Positions 27,342 to 42,008 of a DNA stretch of 64,000 bases are shown here, one piece after another. This DNA comes from Rhodocollybia butyracea (taxonomy: Eukaryota > Basidiomycota > Agaricomycetes > Agaricales > Omphalotaceae): positions 248,001 to 312,000 of the forward strand of contig JADNRY010000046.1 of NCBI GenBank assembly GCA_015501585.1, written 5' to 3'. The notes beneath the pieces were generated by a model. It worked only from the letters and a program-made list of their open reading frames with translations. It was not told the origin of the DNA and did not search any database. Both the position numbers and the translations under genes were made by a program. Each line of letters starts with the position of its first letter. Positions within the stretch are counted from its first letter, which is position 1.

Positions 27342-27776
27342 CTATTTCGGGAACTTGACGCAGAACTCCCAAACGAGTCGAAGTATAGTTAGAGGTAGTA
27401 GGACTAGTAAGTATATTACACGGCCCTCCAGCGGGGTCCGTGGATTGTTGATAGGTCTGATTGAGCCCAATACACCACAATTGGGTATATTTACAACGCT
27501 TTGAATATTACATTGAGCAGTACAGCTTTCACATGCAGTGAAAATATGGAAATAGGTATGAGAGCTAGACTCATCAACTAAGTATCCCCTGTTATCCCAC
27601 TTTGTAATTGTAAGAACCGTGCCGATTCCCGAAAGTACAAGGGCGTACTGTTTGGTTCTTGTAGGAAAAAGAGGAGTCATCCTGTGAAGTACTAAGGCTA
27701 TTCTCGCGGCGGTGTTGATACGATAACTCAGGAATGCCAAGTGTCCTTGGTGAGTACCCTCTGCATATGGCACCAA
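27342..27776 (-). CDS. Possible multi-pass membrane protein exon(s), unrecognised
   Basis: A 144-codon minus-strand frame with hydrophobic blocks (RINTAARIALVLHRM, YALVLSGIGTVLTIT, VIYLLVLLPLTILRLVWEF) that resemble transmembrane helices of basidiomycete seven-helix-type proteins in layout only. A further hydrophobic piece (FSNGLVLTDWFLRLPSLF) lies upstream on the same strand at about 27,780-27,870 and could be an earlier exon. No start, full exon chain or known domain is certain. The homologous region in copy B of the duplication is disrupted. Treat it as a candidate gene or relic. Confidence 0.35.
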   Translation of the reverse strand: MVPYAEGTHQGHLAFLSYRINTAARIALVLHRMTPLFPTRTKQYALVLSGIGTVLTITKWDNRGYLVDESSSHTYFHIFTACESCTAQCNIQSVVNIPNCGVLGSIRPINNPRTPLEGRVIYLLVLLPLTILRLVWEFCVKFPK

Positions 27777-28762
27777 CTGAAAACAAACTTGGAAGCCTCA
27801 AGAACCAGTCCGTAAGAACCAATCCGTTGGAAAATTCATAGAAGAACACCAGGATCCGACCGTGCGTGAATAAATGAATATGCCTCGCGAATGGTACAGC
27901 TCTGGGCTTTCTCGTAAAGTATTTCTTGGGTTGTATGCTCACTATACATTCTGAGAGAGGAAATATGGAACCATACAGAGCAGAAACGACGATCTCATCG
28001 TGGTAAGAAACGAGGACTTGGAAGAAATCGCGTCAAACTTGAGCCAGACATCGAGCTTGAAGAAAACCAACAGATCGCGGAGATAAATAGAGCTTCTCTC
28101 TAGTATTGACAGTCAGAAATCTTCAAGTGTATCATTGTTTCATCTTCCAATGGCAAAAGGGTACTTACCTCCACCTCCATCGTTAAGCCGGTTCGGACCA
28201 GGCTCCAGTTCCGCGATAAGTACTTAGGTTCCCAAAGGGTATTTACAGTATCTTCGGATAAGATAGTAAGATGTGATCAAGCCAGGCGACAATTCGAACG
28301 TGGGTCTGTGCTCCTGGCTGCCATCGCGTCTCTCGCATTCAGCCACTCGTTTCAGCAGCAGCTGTACAATGGCCTGTCCGCCGAATCTTTTGGTGTCCCA
28401 CTCACGCTCCGGGCTCAGGCAAAAACACCTTTCATTACAACATAACTTCACAGAGTTATCTCTACTCCAGTCTCCAGACGACTGTAGACAATTGTGTGCA
28501 GAAAATACTTCGGCTGGTGTAAGCCGGTGTCAAAGATACGTTACTTATGTAACCTAGAGATTCTTTCGTTACACGCATACAACCAAGCAGAATCAAGCAA
28601 ACCCACTTATACTTGAGATTGTACACTCTTTTTCTATTTATTACATCCATCTCATCTAAATTCGAAGATACTTACCACTAAGTTGTCATTCGAGGGTCGC
28701 ATTTCAGGCCCATTAGTATTTTTCTTCATTTTCCTTTGTATGCTCTTAAAAACACAATTATA

Positions 28763-30791
28763 ATGTCTTCCTCAAAAGCCATCGGTATCGATCTTGGTAC
28801 CACTTATTCGTATGTTCTATCTGTTTTATTTTTCAAAGCCTGAATAGTTAGATCTTTGTAGTTGTGTCGGTGTTTGGCAGAATGACCACGTTGAAATCAT
28901 CGCCAATGACCAAGGTAATCGTACAACACCTTCGTACGTTGCCTTCACAAACGGTAGCCGCCTTATCGGCGATACCGCAAGGAATCAGATCGCGATGAAT
29001 CCCCGTAACACGTATGCATCTTTACCCCCTCCCGTGGCGAAAATGTGCTCACTTTGCTTTCTCTTTCAGTGTCTTCCACGCCAAGCGTCTCATCGGTCGT
29101 AAGTTCGATGATGCGGGTGTCCAGTCTGACATAAAGCACTTTCCCTTCAGGGTCTTCTCCATGGGAGAAAAACCCTACATTGAAGTCGAGTACCGTGGCG
29201 AGAAGAAAAACTTTGTGAGGGTCTTTGATTCAATATCTTCAGTTTACAGATTATGGCGTAATGTAGTCTCCAGAAGAAATTTCGTCCATGGTCCTCTCCA
29301 AGATGAAGGAAACCGCAGAAGCTTTCCTAGGTACCACTGTAAAGAACTCGGTCGTTACAGTGCCTGCTTACTTCAATGATGCGCAGCGTCAGGCTACCAA
29401 GGATGCCGGTACTATCTCGGGTATGAATATTCTCCGCATCATCAACGAGCCAACTGCTGCTGCCATAGCCTACGGTCTTGACAAGTTGAAGGTTACTGGC
29501 GAACGTAACGTTCTCGTCTTTGATCTTGGAGGAGGAAGTCTTGATGTCTCGCTTTTGACTGTCGAAGAGGGTATTTTTGAAGTCAAGGCCACCGCTGGTA
29601 AAACCCGTCTTGGTGGTATGGACTTTGACAACCGTCTTGTCAATCACTTTATCCAAGAGTTCAAGCGCAGGTACAAGAAGGGGATGTATTGTCGGTCTTT
29701 TTCTTTTCGGTGTAATCTGACCTTGCTCTTTAGATCTCTCTTTGAGCCCTCGTGCCGTTCAGCGTCTCCGCACTGCTTGCGAGCGAGCTAAGCGTACCCT
29801 TTCCTCTGCCACTCAGACATCCATCGAGATCGAGTCTCTTTATGAGGGAATCGACTTTTACACTTCCCTCACTCGAGCCCGTTTTGAGGAACTCTGCCAG
29901 GATCTCTTCCAGCGCACTCTTGACCCCGTCAAGAAGGTCCTGCGTGATTCCAAGATTGACAAGGCCAACGTGCACGAAATCGTCTTGGTCGGTGGTTCCA
30001 ACCGTATCCCTCGTATCGTCAAACTTGTCTCCGACTTTTTCGACAGCAAGGAGCTTAAGACAAGCATCAACCCCGATGAGGCTGTTGCCTACGGTGCCGC
30101 TGTCCAGGCTGCCATTCTCTCCGGTGACACATCTGAGAAAATTATGGACTTGCTCCTTCTCGATGTCGCTCCTCTCTCCCTTGGTATCGAAACCATTGGA
30201 GGTGTCATGACTGCGCTTATCAAGCGTAACACCACCGTCCCTACCAAGAAGGGTGAGATGTTCTCTACCCATGCTGACAACCAGCCCGATGTATCTATAG
30301 GAGTCTTCGAGGGTGAGCACGCTCGTACCGAGGACAACCACCTCCTCGGAAAATTCATACTCTCCGGTATTCCTCTCGCTCCTCGTGGTGTTCCTCAAAT
30401 CGAGGTCATCTTCGACATCGACGCCAACGGCATCTTGAACGTGTCTGCCACAGACAAGACCGTTGGTAAATCCAACCAAATCACCATTACCAACGAAAGA
30501 GACCGTCTTTCCAAGGAGGAGATCGATCGCATGGTGATTAAAGCTAAGAGGTACAAGGCTGAGGACGAGGCTGCAAATGCTCGTATCACTGCCAAGAACG
30601 ATCTCGAGTCGTACGCATACAACCTCCAAAGCTCATTGACCAAGCTCCAGTCCGCTGTCGACGACACCTTCGAGTGGCTCAATCAATCACAGGAGGCCTC
30701 CAAGGAGGAGTACGAGGTGAAACAGAAGGAGCTCGAGACGTTTTCCAACCAAATAACGCAGAGATTACAGTACTGGAGGCACTTCTCCTAG
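28763..30791 (+). CDS. Diverged Hsp70 paralogue lacking the EEVD tail, possibly a young pseudogene
   Basis: Clearly a duplicate of the upstream Hsp70: same start ([14 protein letters not shown]) and same four intron sites. The reading frame is open to 30791, but many normally invariant positions differ: DLGGGTFD is [20 protein letters not shown] is [12 protein letters not shown], and GGSTRIP is GGSNRIP. Fourteen residues of the lid are missing in frame (the segment after NLQSSLT). The end is frame-shifted to LQYWRHFS and stop; the old Gly-rich tail and EEVD survive only as untranslated remnants (gatggtccttccgtagag, with a stop where the second Glu codon should be). The heat-shock elements and TATA box of copy A are not conserved. 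It may still make a C-terminally truncated ATPase-like protein, or may be decaying. Confidence 0.85.
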
Positions 30792-31189
30792 TGCCTGGGG
30801 TGATCTCCGGGGATGGTCCTTCCGTAGAGTAAATCGACTAAATGGCTCAGAAAATTTCTGAGCTATATCAACAATTGACTTGACTTTTTTCACGTCTACC
30901 GTTTCCATCTCATTCCTTTGGTCTTCCTCAAGCCCCGTTTGTTTCGTTGATCTGTTTAGATCGAAAGACTTGTGCGCGTGATATTCATGGTCTGATGAAC
31001 TCACTGTGTTCTAATACAATCAGTGTCCTTCAGATGATATTCGCTGTAATATATAGCTTGAATTTCTATAAATGGGTGAATTGCTCGGGTCGATTCACAA
31101 CAATTTTCTTCCTTAGTCCGGTTAGCAATAAATGCATATCGGGCTCAAGGAGAATAATACACCTCTCACTTCATTCTAGGCATATTTGA

Positions 31190-31700
31190 ATGTCACATCG
31201 GCGGCCGGATGTAAGTGGTTATATGACGACAACCACATGTACACAGCTACTCAGAAAAGAATGGCGTCCAAACTACTTGGATCAGCTGTGCCCTGTTTGT
31301 ACGAACCGTCCCGATTCCCGGATGAGTTTTTGTTCTGGTACAAAGTTGAAGACAAGCAAAGACACCGACCAGATGGTCCCTGTGGAAGAATAGCCGGGGC
31401 CTATTCAAGTCTATTCTCGGTTGATACGATAACTCACGAATGCTAAGCGCTCAGGAGTATCCATCCGTATAGGCACCAACTGAAAATAGACTCTTGAATA
31501 AACAAGCTTCAGGAGCCAATCGAGAAAAAAGACTCAGAACTTTCACAGGACCTGACCGTGGGTGGATGAACTGGAGTATCTCCTATGTCATAAATTTATT
31601 TTCCCCCCCGGCTTTGAGAAGCGAGGGTATGGAACCGTGCCAATATTGCAATGTGGTTCGTCATCGTTGGGAAAGAGAAAGATCGCTCGGAACTCGGTCC
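31190..31700 (-). pseudogene. Decayed copy of the membrane-type frame seen at 27.3-27.9 kb
   Basis: Short blocks match the copy-A frame in the same orientation (gagttatcgtatcaac, ccacaggga, gggaatcgggacggtt on the minus strand), but the frame is broken: after SYRIN-like residues the copy-A frame runs into a stop and gaps are needed to continue. I infer a non-functional duplicate. Confidence 0.5.
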
Positions 31701-32408
31701 TCCGCCATACAAAGTTGAACCCAGTCTCTTAGTTTGAGGACTGCATCATCGGTATCTTAGTTTTAAGTTTGAGTGAGACTCTGGTAGAGTACTTACAAAA
31801 TATTCTATGTTATTACATCATGTGATGTCCCGCGTGCTGCGGCCACCTAATGCTTCCCGATTCAAGTTCCTCGATACCGTCGATGCCTGTAACGAGTCTA
31901 CAGTGCTTCCATGCAACCTAATTCTATGGGGGAATGACAAGAAGACATGGAAGACTTGTCGTTGTTGACGCTGACAGTCTCAGAGCTCGAATCACCACGA
32001 ACAATCAAGTTCGTGTTGAATGTTCCGTGAATCACATACTGAGTAGTAATCTCCTCCCCGATCCCCTCTGTTTATTCTACGTTCGCGGGAGCTTATAAAT
32101 TATCTCTGCTTCTTACAATTAGTACATCCTCTACTTTAGGATGATCTACCATCGAACTTTTCCAGTCTCAGGCTGCGCCACGTTGGATTGGCTAGTTACA
32201 AGTAACGCCAAACAGAGGGAACTCAATTCAATCTTTTTGAGCAGCGAGTAGGTCGCATCGGCATCTTTTTACGACCAGGAGCCGAAAAATCCGTGATCCA
32301 TCGGTTTGTTCGTAAGCTTTCACATAGAGTCAACCGAGCCATATCCTTAAGTGTCTGACTGTAAGTATCTTAAATCTTGCTGCTTGTTACTCAACTTTCC
32401 ACGAACTC
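31701..32408. other. Intergenic region upstream of the Zn2Cys6 factor
   Basis: About 700 bases with no supportable gene. There is a TATAAAT-like stretch near 32094, too far from the next ATG to be convincing. Nothing else stands out. Confidence 0.45.
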
Positions 32409-35211
32409 ATGAAGTCTGAGCCTAACTCTGCAGAACTTTACTCTGCCTCTTCAAGCTCCCGGTCGCGCTCTACGTCGAAATCGATAGACAAGTCTACCAC
32501 ATTTCGATTCCAACCTACGGAGGATAGTGATAACGATGATGATGAGGGCGGTCGTAAACGCCCTAACGCGACCAAAGCGTGCGTACCTGAGCGTATAGTT
32601 TGATTCCGCACTGAACAGTCTGCTCAGGTCTGCGGCTTGCGTCCACTGCAAATCATTGAAGGTTAAATGCGAACCAACACCAGGAGAAAACGCGTGTCGT
32701 CGTTGCCGGGCAGCGAATATATCTTGCCAATCCCGCTCACGGAAGAAACGAAAAGCTGCTCCGTGAGTTGGAGTTAAGAAAAAGCTTTTAACTCCACTTG
32801 ACATGATGATTCCAGTACCCATGAAGATCTACAGGAGAAGGCTCATTCTCAAGACTGTCAAATACAAGCACTCCTGCTGCAATTTGACAAAATGCGATGT
32901 GAGAAAACCATCCAAACGTTGATCAGTCGCGCACATTCAGGTGAACCTTTCGGGGGATATGACACTCAACAATGTATGTACATGTTCTTAGCTGTGGACT
33001 ATTCTCTGTGATATTGACTTGGGGCGCAGACTTGCACAAATTGCAGTCTCATAGACAACGGACAGATAATTCTCTTGAACTCGCTGTCACTTCCTACTTT
33101 TCTCCCGGTTTGTCTCTTGCTGCCAACAATATTCTCCCACTTAAACCAATTTCAGACCGCTCGTTATCGACATTGTCGCTACCTGATATTGTCAAGCATT
33201 GCTGCTTATATCCACGAGATGTCCTAGATCTATTCTCGATGTAAGTTGTTTTTCAATCCAGATATCAGTTGTGGCGCTCATTCCTCCAAGTTTTTTTGAT
33301 AAAATCAATGTAATGTCAAGGCTCATCACATTAACATCTTATTAGCCTCATCGTTGATTTGTAGCCATTTTTTTCTACCTTTGACCCCGAGCTGCACACA
33401 CCCCAGAAACTCATATGGACGTGCCCTTTCCTCTTCACCGTTAGTGAGTATAGAGCCTTTCTCTAAAACTCCTTATTAATTTACATTTTCTAGTCTGCGC
33501 TACAGCTTCTCGATATTGTACCACAAAGCCCGGCTTATATCCCCTTGCAATAGACTTTGCCCGAGAAGCTGCGGGTCAAGCTCTAGTTGAAGGATCAAAG
33601 AGGATCGATATATGCCAAGCATATTTGCTCCTTGGTGTATACCCGTCACCAAAAAAAAAGTGGGCGGAAGACCGGAGCTGGTTGTTCATGGGCGTCGCAA
33701 TTAGGTACGTTTCATCTAGCCATGTGCTTTGAGGCCAAAACTCAAGGCACTGTAGAATGGCTCTCGAACTGGAATTGAACCTGCCACCACCACCTCATTG
33801 TGATGAACGGGAAGCTTTAAATAGGACAAGGACTTGGTTGAATTGTTACTGTGTGGATGGATCGCATGCCATTCAATTTGGTAAAATGCCTATGCTGCGC
33901 TTAGATGATTACATGGCCCGCACAACCCAAGACTGGTATCGGTCGTCCCCTTTGAATACACCTTATGATGTTCATCTCTGCGCCTACGTTCAAATACTTC
34001 TTATCATGTGTAAGTGGAGATCCATGGCACAAGGTGACAATCTTTCACTCAAGGTAGGTTTCATTTCGCTTGGCGGCGTATAATACTATTACTGAAATCA
34101 AAAAAAAAAAGAATATGGATGTGGTTGATTTTTCCATTAAAACCGAGGAACAGATATCGAATGAATGGTCCATGTGGTTCGAAAGATATGAGGAGGAATA
34201 TATCCATAATCGTAAGCGAGCTACTGAGACATCTTTGTTCATATTAATATTATTTTCTAGGCTTTATACTTTGTTACTATCGTGCCAATACTACAGAGAT
34301 GTGAGGCGACGATAGCATAACCTTGTCTATTGACTAATGGTATCAAACTACCCAGGATAACGGCTTATCTTCGACTTGTTGTTCTAGCAGCTGGTTTCCA
34401 GCATGCCTTCAAATCAGGCATATCTCGCAAGTCCGATATTTTGAGAAGATCAATAGATGCCGCAATGACTGTGATACAGATCATGGTCGAGCGGTTGTTC
34501 CCAACGGGTCATCTAAAATACGCGATGGAAGCGAACTTTTTGTATGTTTCGTTTTCTGCGGCATATTTACTCAATGTAAGCACTGCATAACAAGAACATT
34601 CTAACGTTATTCTAATATTCCACAGCTCCTGCGGCCTAAACTTTTGCCTCTTCTTGATGAGAACACTCACCAAGAAATAATCGTCACTGTAACTCGCCTT
34701 ATCGAAGTTTTAGGGTCGAAGGAAGTCGCCATGGACGAAAGACATACACCTGCACTTTACTCTCGATTTCTAGTGAACCTTTTGCGCAAATACCACACCC
34801 GTCGGACCCGATCAGAAACGCCTCCAGATGGTGTAAGGTTCCATCCTCAATATGGTGACGAGCGGGGTTCGTCTCCGCCAGGTTGGCCTGATATTCGACA
34901 CGCCGGTGGGCCTTCAAATGCGGAGATCCAGGTGCTATCGGGTTACGAACCGGGAATCATCTATCAAGAAGCTGGGGATCCAGACATGGACTTCAGTCTC
35001 AATCACTTTGGTATGCTCAACTAAACAATACTCGTGATCTCAGCGTTTGACCTTATCAACAGTACGTACCGTAACTGAAGCACCTATTACTCAGAGCGAT
35101 ATAACTGCAGGTATGGGCTTCTGTGATCAGTGGCCTGCGGCCGCAGATCGACCTGATGGATGGTCGACGCAGCACTTCCCTCTTGATTGGGGATCACAAC
35201 AAGGGCTATAA
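32409..35211 (+). CDS. Zn2Cys6 fungal transcription factor
   Basis: Nuclear DNA-binding regulator. The start at 32409 (MKSEPNSAELYS) leads to an acidic and Ser-rich N-terminus, then the binuclear zinc cluster CVHCKSLKVKC plus CRRCRAANISC, spacing C-x2-C-x6-C-x8-C-x2-C-x6-C, followed by basic SRKKRKAAP and a helical stretch (LQEKAHSQDCQIQALLLQFD) that may dimerise. The middle region (WTCPFLFTVVCATASRYCT, AREAAGQALVEGSKRIDICQ, WLFMGVAIRMALELELNLPP, TRTWLNCYCVDGS) matches the fungal-specific transcription factor domain. The last exons give NHF-VRTVTEAPITQSDITAG and end PLDWGSQQGL. An earlier stop at 35022-35024 is avoided by a GT-AG intron. About 10 introns. Target genes cannot be told from the sequence. 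Confidence 0.88.
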
Positions 35212-36462
35212 GGATCAGGCAGATCACTGCAACAGATACTGTAGAATTTTTTTATAACTTTGTTTTTATACGGACGATGCGGACTAATGAACGATGAAGG
35301 ATATATGTACATGTAATTAGATTATGTAACTATAAGTAAAGTTGATATATCTCGCTTTGACACCCCGAAACAGAAACACGTAATATTTGGAAGGGCAGAC
35401 TCCCTATGCTTCAACGTAGTCTTAGAACCCTGAGGAAACTTTCGAGAATCCATGTGTAACAATTTTCGTGATACGACGTACTAATTTGCTTATCTTTTTC
35501 TGGTTCGATGGCGCCTCAAAGCCAGGCTCTTGGTACCCCTCGCATTTGCGACATACTTTGTTTTATAAGCCTTGGTCTTGAGTGTTTGCCAGAGCCAAAA
35601 TGTTTCACATTCACCCAGCCGTTCCCCATAAATTTTTGAGCGATATAAACCCACGAATGACGATCTTTGAGGTCAGAACTGTTCCGTGCAAACTCACGCG
35701 CTGAATAAGTGAACGACTAAAGTTGACAAAACAAAATGAATCACTTTGCCTTCGGTTTGATATTTATAACGCCAAAGTCACTACAGAGAAATTATATTGG
35801 TAACAGCGATTGCAAACTTGGACCTTTCTTGGCGATTTCATGGACTGTTAGCACTTCAGTCTCGAGGATGGTGAGATAGTTTGCCGTTCCTGAATCTCGT
35901 CCTGCGGTTTGTCCTCCGAAAGGTTTGCTTGAGTTTCCCTGGGCATCCTCTTCATGACTATACTTTAAGAATTAACCATGTTGTCCTTCGTCGCACTGTT
36001 TCGGAGCTTATGTCGGTCAGCATTGAGATTGCGATGCGGAATGTTATATGTTTGGGTGTCGAGTTTATGAGAGGGAGTTGCAGAGGTCGAACATCCGTTC
36101 TTGAAAGATGCGTTCTTGTGCTAGGGAGTGTGTATTGCGCGCTTTTCGAGGAACTCCATTACAGTACTTACTGTGTGGTCGTTGTTGTAAGCCATAGCGA
36201 GAGCAAGACGACTTCGCGGGAGTGGTCTTTAGATATGAGTGGTACTTCTATCCCGAAAGAGCAAGGTGTTTGGGTAAGACGACCGCGATAAGAGTTACCA
36301 GTGGTCCGCGGTGGTCTACGATTTCTGCAGATCAATGACAGTGCATTGTAACAAAGTAACTAGCCATTATTGTTCAGTTTAGGCGGGATTTTTGATAGAC
36401 GCCCGTATGATGCTTCTTGGCCCGTTCTGACGCTCGACGCATCTGCTTTAACCAATTATCGC
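35212..36462. other. Intergenic region of about 1.25 kb
   Basis: No gene supported. A plus-strand open stretch at 35881-36291 (136 codons, no ATG at its beginning) and open stretches on the other strand over the same bases have no recognised content. This may hold a small or non-coding gene that I cannot see. Confidence 0.4.
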
Positions 36463-39179
36463 GATGGAAATCAGGTATCGGAAAATCCAGTACGTGATTA
36501 TAGTTTCTTGAATGCAGAGCTCCTTCATCTTCATTGACGGAATTTCTAGAAAAGTCTATGATCAACTGTTTACTTCGTCGCTGGCAAAAGTTAGAGATGC
36601 TGCTCTTGCAGATCGCCTGTTTCACTACTCTGACGATACACCTGAAGTTTGTGGCCGCAGTCTTGCCTGGAAGGTATGTCATTACAATGTAAATATCGAA
36701 TAATTCACCAATGTAGTCTTGCATAGCTCTTCTTGATTGTAGAAGAACCATTGAAGCCTCCTTCAAGCGAGTTGAATCCAGACTCCATGTTGAATTCGCT
36801 TCGATCCTCTCGAAAGCGCTACGCGGAATTACTTTCGCAGAAGATGAAGGCGCCAGATGGGAGCTATCCGGAGGGTTTTATTGTTCCGGGCTCCTCAGCT
36901 CCGTCACCTCGCAAAGATAACCGTCCCGTGGATTTGGAGAGGAATAATCCGCTGAGCTTGCACAATGATGTAGGGCTTCGGATAGCTGGAAATCTATGTC
37001 AGACTGAGTGGCTCTATAGAACCCTTGGACCGAGTGGTTTGCTGCTTTGGAGCTTAAGAAAACGATAGCGCAAGATGTGGAGCGCACGTACGTGTCCTTT
37101 ACTCGCAGTAACTATTCATGCTCATCTCTTCGCTTCTAGTTTCCCTGAAATCGATTTTTTCCGCAATCTCGATGTCCAAGATCAACTTACGAACATCCTC
37201 TTTCTATATACAACCATGAATCCGGACATCGGATACAGACAAGGTCAGTCAACAACAACGATACATTGTAATGACATTTTTGATAGTTTTCTAGGGATGC
37301 ATGAGCTATTAGCTCCTCTATACTATGCCGTTGATGTTGATTCATTACCAGACACACTTGAAGAATCCAATCTTGATATGGCTGTAGAACTGTGCTCACA
37401 AGTATGGGTCGCTGCCGATGCCTGGGTCTTGTTTGAATCCGTGATGCGCTATGGCTCCCGGTGGTACGAATGGCGGGAACGACCTTTAACTCAAACCCTA
37501 CCTTCGCCCCTATCAAATCATGTTCAGATAAATCCTGACGGGAAGGCTCAGATGAAGCCTTATATTGCGCCGATAGTACAAGACTGCAACGAAATACAGT
37601 CGACGCTCCTTCATACTACGGATCCTTTACTATGGAAACACTTACAATCCAGTGGCCTAGAACCTCAGATATATGGAATGCGAGTAGACTATAATATTCA
37701 ACAGTGTTACAAATTGTTGACTTCTACTTTCAGTCGATGGCTAAGGCTGCTGTTTACGCGTGAATTTTCCATGCCAGATGCGATGAGACTATGGGATGTG
37801 TTATTTGCTTGTGATCCCACACTCGATGTGGTTCCATGGATATGTGTTGCAATGCTGATACGAATACGAAACGTTTGTCAGTCAACTTTGTTCGTCACCA
37901 GCTTTGAAGTCTACCTGCTGATTTTATCCAACCGGACAGTGATACCATCGGACTATACAACCCAGCTAACAACGGTTCTACGATATCCAACTCCTGTTCC
38001 TCTTGATTCTCCTACAGCCACACACCATACCTCCTTACTTGTTCGACAAGCCCTGAATTTACAGTCATCGCCGACTCCTGCCACAGGTGTAAGCTTGGTG
38101 GTGGAAAATCGGAATTTATTGGATATACCGATGGAAGTCCCTGAACCTCCCCCGGCTCCTCGCAGGAGGGGGCCACCACCACAGCATTCTCGTAATAAGA
38201 CATCCGCTGGGCATGCGCGTCAACAATCGTCTCAGCAACTGCAGTTGGGTGGCTTCCCTGAGATGCTAGCCCATAGACTGTTCGAACGTGGTGAAAGCCT
38301 TAATATCAATAAGACTCTTATGAGCGCGGTAACAGAGCTAAAAGTAAGTGCCTGAAAGCGAGGCGCCTCCGCCCTGTATTTACATCTATATTTCAGCGTA
38401 ACATACCCGAACTGGCGGCGTCGTTTGTTCGATCACCTCTCCAGAGCCCGTCCATCCCACTGTTGGATGAGAGGCAATCGGATGAAAGGCCTCCATGGGA
38501 ACCCAAAAGTCGACTTGAACTTGAACGAGAAATGAGCCACTTGCGTATCAACAATAAACGTCTAGGTGAATCTTTAGGTTGGGTTGTGGACACCCTACTG
38601 CAGGACGCAAGCTCGTCCGATGACCCACAGAGATTAAAGAAGCGCAAGCAAGAAGCGCTTGAGTCCCTCTCTTATATTAGAGATTTCTTGATCAATGGTT
38701 TCACCGAAGTCGAGGACGAGAGGCTCTATGGCGAAGAGGAACTTGCGAAGAGAAAGTTAAAGGCCAAAGCGACTGAGTCGAATGATACTATGGAGATGCC
38801 CAAGCCGGCTCCAGCTTCTGTGGTCGACACTCGCCTTAGAACAGCGGTACACGCTGGAAGCTCGTCTGCGCATCCGACTTTGCCTCAAAGTCCATCAAAA
38901 TCGCCACAACCGCCGCATCCTTCCTCCTCTCTAAATCCGCCATGGTCTCCGAACTCGACGCGCCTGGCACCGTGGAATTACACTAAATCCAACTTTTCTC
39001 AAGACGGGTCTTCACTTCCAGCCACGTCTCTGCCACGTTTGCCACCACCGACTTCGAATACACTCCAGAGATCGTCTACGAGCGCATATAGCAGCCCGGT
39101 GCTAGATAATTTGAACAGTGCGCCTGCTGTTGGTACACCAGCGTTTCAACGGGCAGACCCTTTAGGAGTATTGAAGTAG
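36463..39179 (+). CDS. TBC-domain Rab GTPase-activating protein, TBC1D5-like
   Basis: Likely Rab GAP of the endosome/retromer pathway, by resemblance to TBC1D5. The TBC domain includes YDQLFTSSLAKVRDAAL, GRSLAWKLFLIVEEP, NPLSLHNDNPWTEWFAALEL, TIAQDVERTFPEIDFF (arginine-finger motif I-x2-D-x2-R), MNPDIGYRQGMHELLAPLYY (glutamine finger) and later QIYGMRVDYNIQQCYKL and MPDAMRLWDVLFACDPT. A proline-rich and coiled-coil-like C-terminus follows (LELEREMSHLRINNKRLGES), ending ADPLGVLK. The first exon is uncertain: either MEIR at 36463 plus an intron, or ATG at 36512 (MQSSFIF). Joins HND-NPWTEW and YRQG-MHELL are well supported. About 820 aa. Confidence 0.87.
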
Positions 39180-39359
39180 TTTACTGCTGTACTGGTTATG
39201 GCTGTAGTATGAACAAAGCGATTTTGATTATAGGACCGAGTTACTTAAGTACGGAATGGATTCAATCACAAGCTTGTGATTGGGTCGGAAGGCCCGGAAA
39301 GCCATTCCGTTTGTCAATTTCGCTGTTTCTTTCCTCTTCATTTCTCTTCATCATCGACG

Positions 39360-41874
<2,515 letters not shown>

Positions 41875-42008
41875 TCTATAGGTCGTATAACTAAGTTTCA
41901 TTCAAAAAATGTAAACCTTGTAAACTTTTCATAAAACAGGGGATAGACAATGTGAACAATGTGAATAAGACAAGATTACTATTATATATACACTGTGTAC
42001 AGATCATT

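Larger units (their letters stand above)
24656..28240. repeat. Tandem segmental duplication, copy A (Hsp70 + minus-strand membrane-type frame)
   Basis: Copy A runs from the proximal Hsp70 promoter (ttcgagggcgtcgcattt, 24656-24673) through the Hsp70 gene and its 3' region (gcgcatgatattcacc near 27085) to a minus-strand frame around 27.3-27.95 kb. The same order and orientation recur in copy B with clear nucleotide identity in the coding part and patches outside it. The right edge is approximate. Confidence 0.7.
28689..31700. repeat. Tandem segmental duplication, copy B
   Basis: Matches copy A in order: a promoter-proximal block (ttcgagggtcgcattt, 28689-28704), Hsp70 with introns in the same places, a 3' block (gcgcgtgatattcatgg near 30975) and the minus-strand block (gttgatacgataactca near 31422, versus 27712 in copy A; ccgattcccg near 31310, versus 27620). 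Non-coding parts are much more diverged than the Hsp70 exons, so the duplication is old. Confidence 0.7.

Noticed and set aside
29730..30629. 299-codon minus-strand open frame
   Set aside because: Antisense to the second Hsp70 copy; long antisense frames are common opposite Hsp70 genes because of codon bias.
35881..36291. 136-codon plus-strand open frame with hydrophobic content
   Set aside because: Begins at TTG, the opposite strand is equally open over parts of it, and no family feature is visible.
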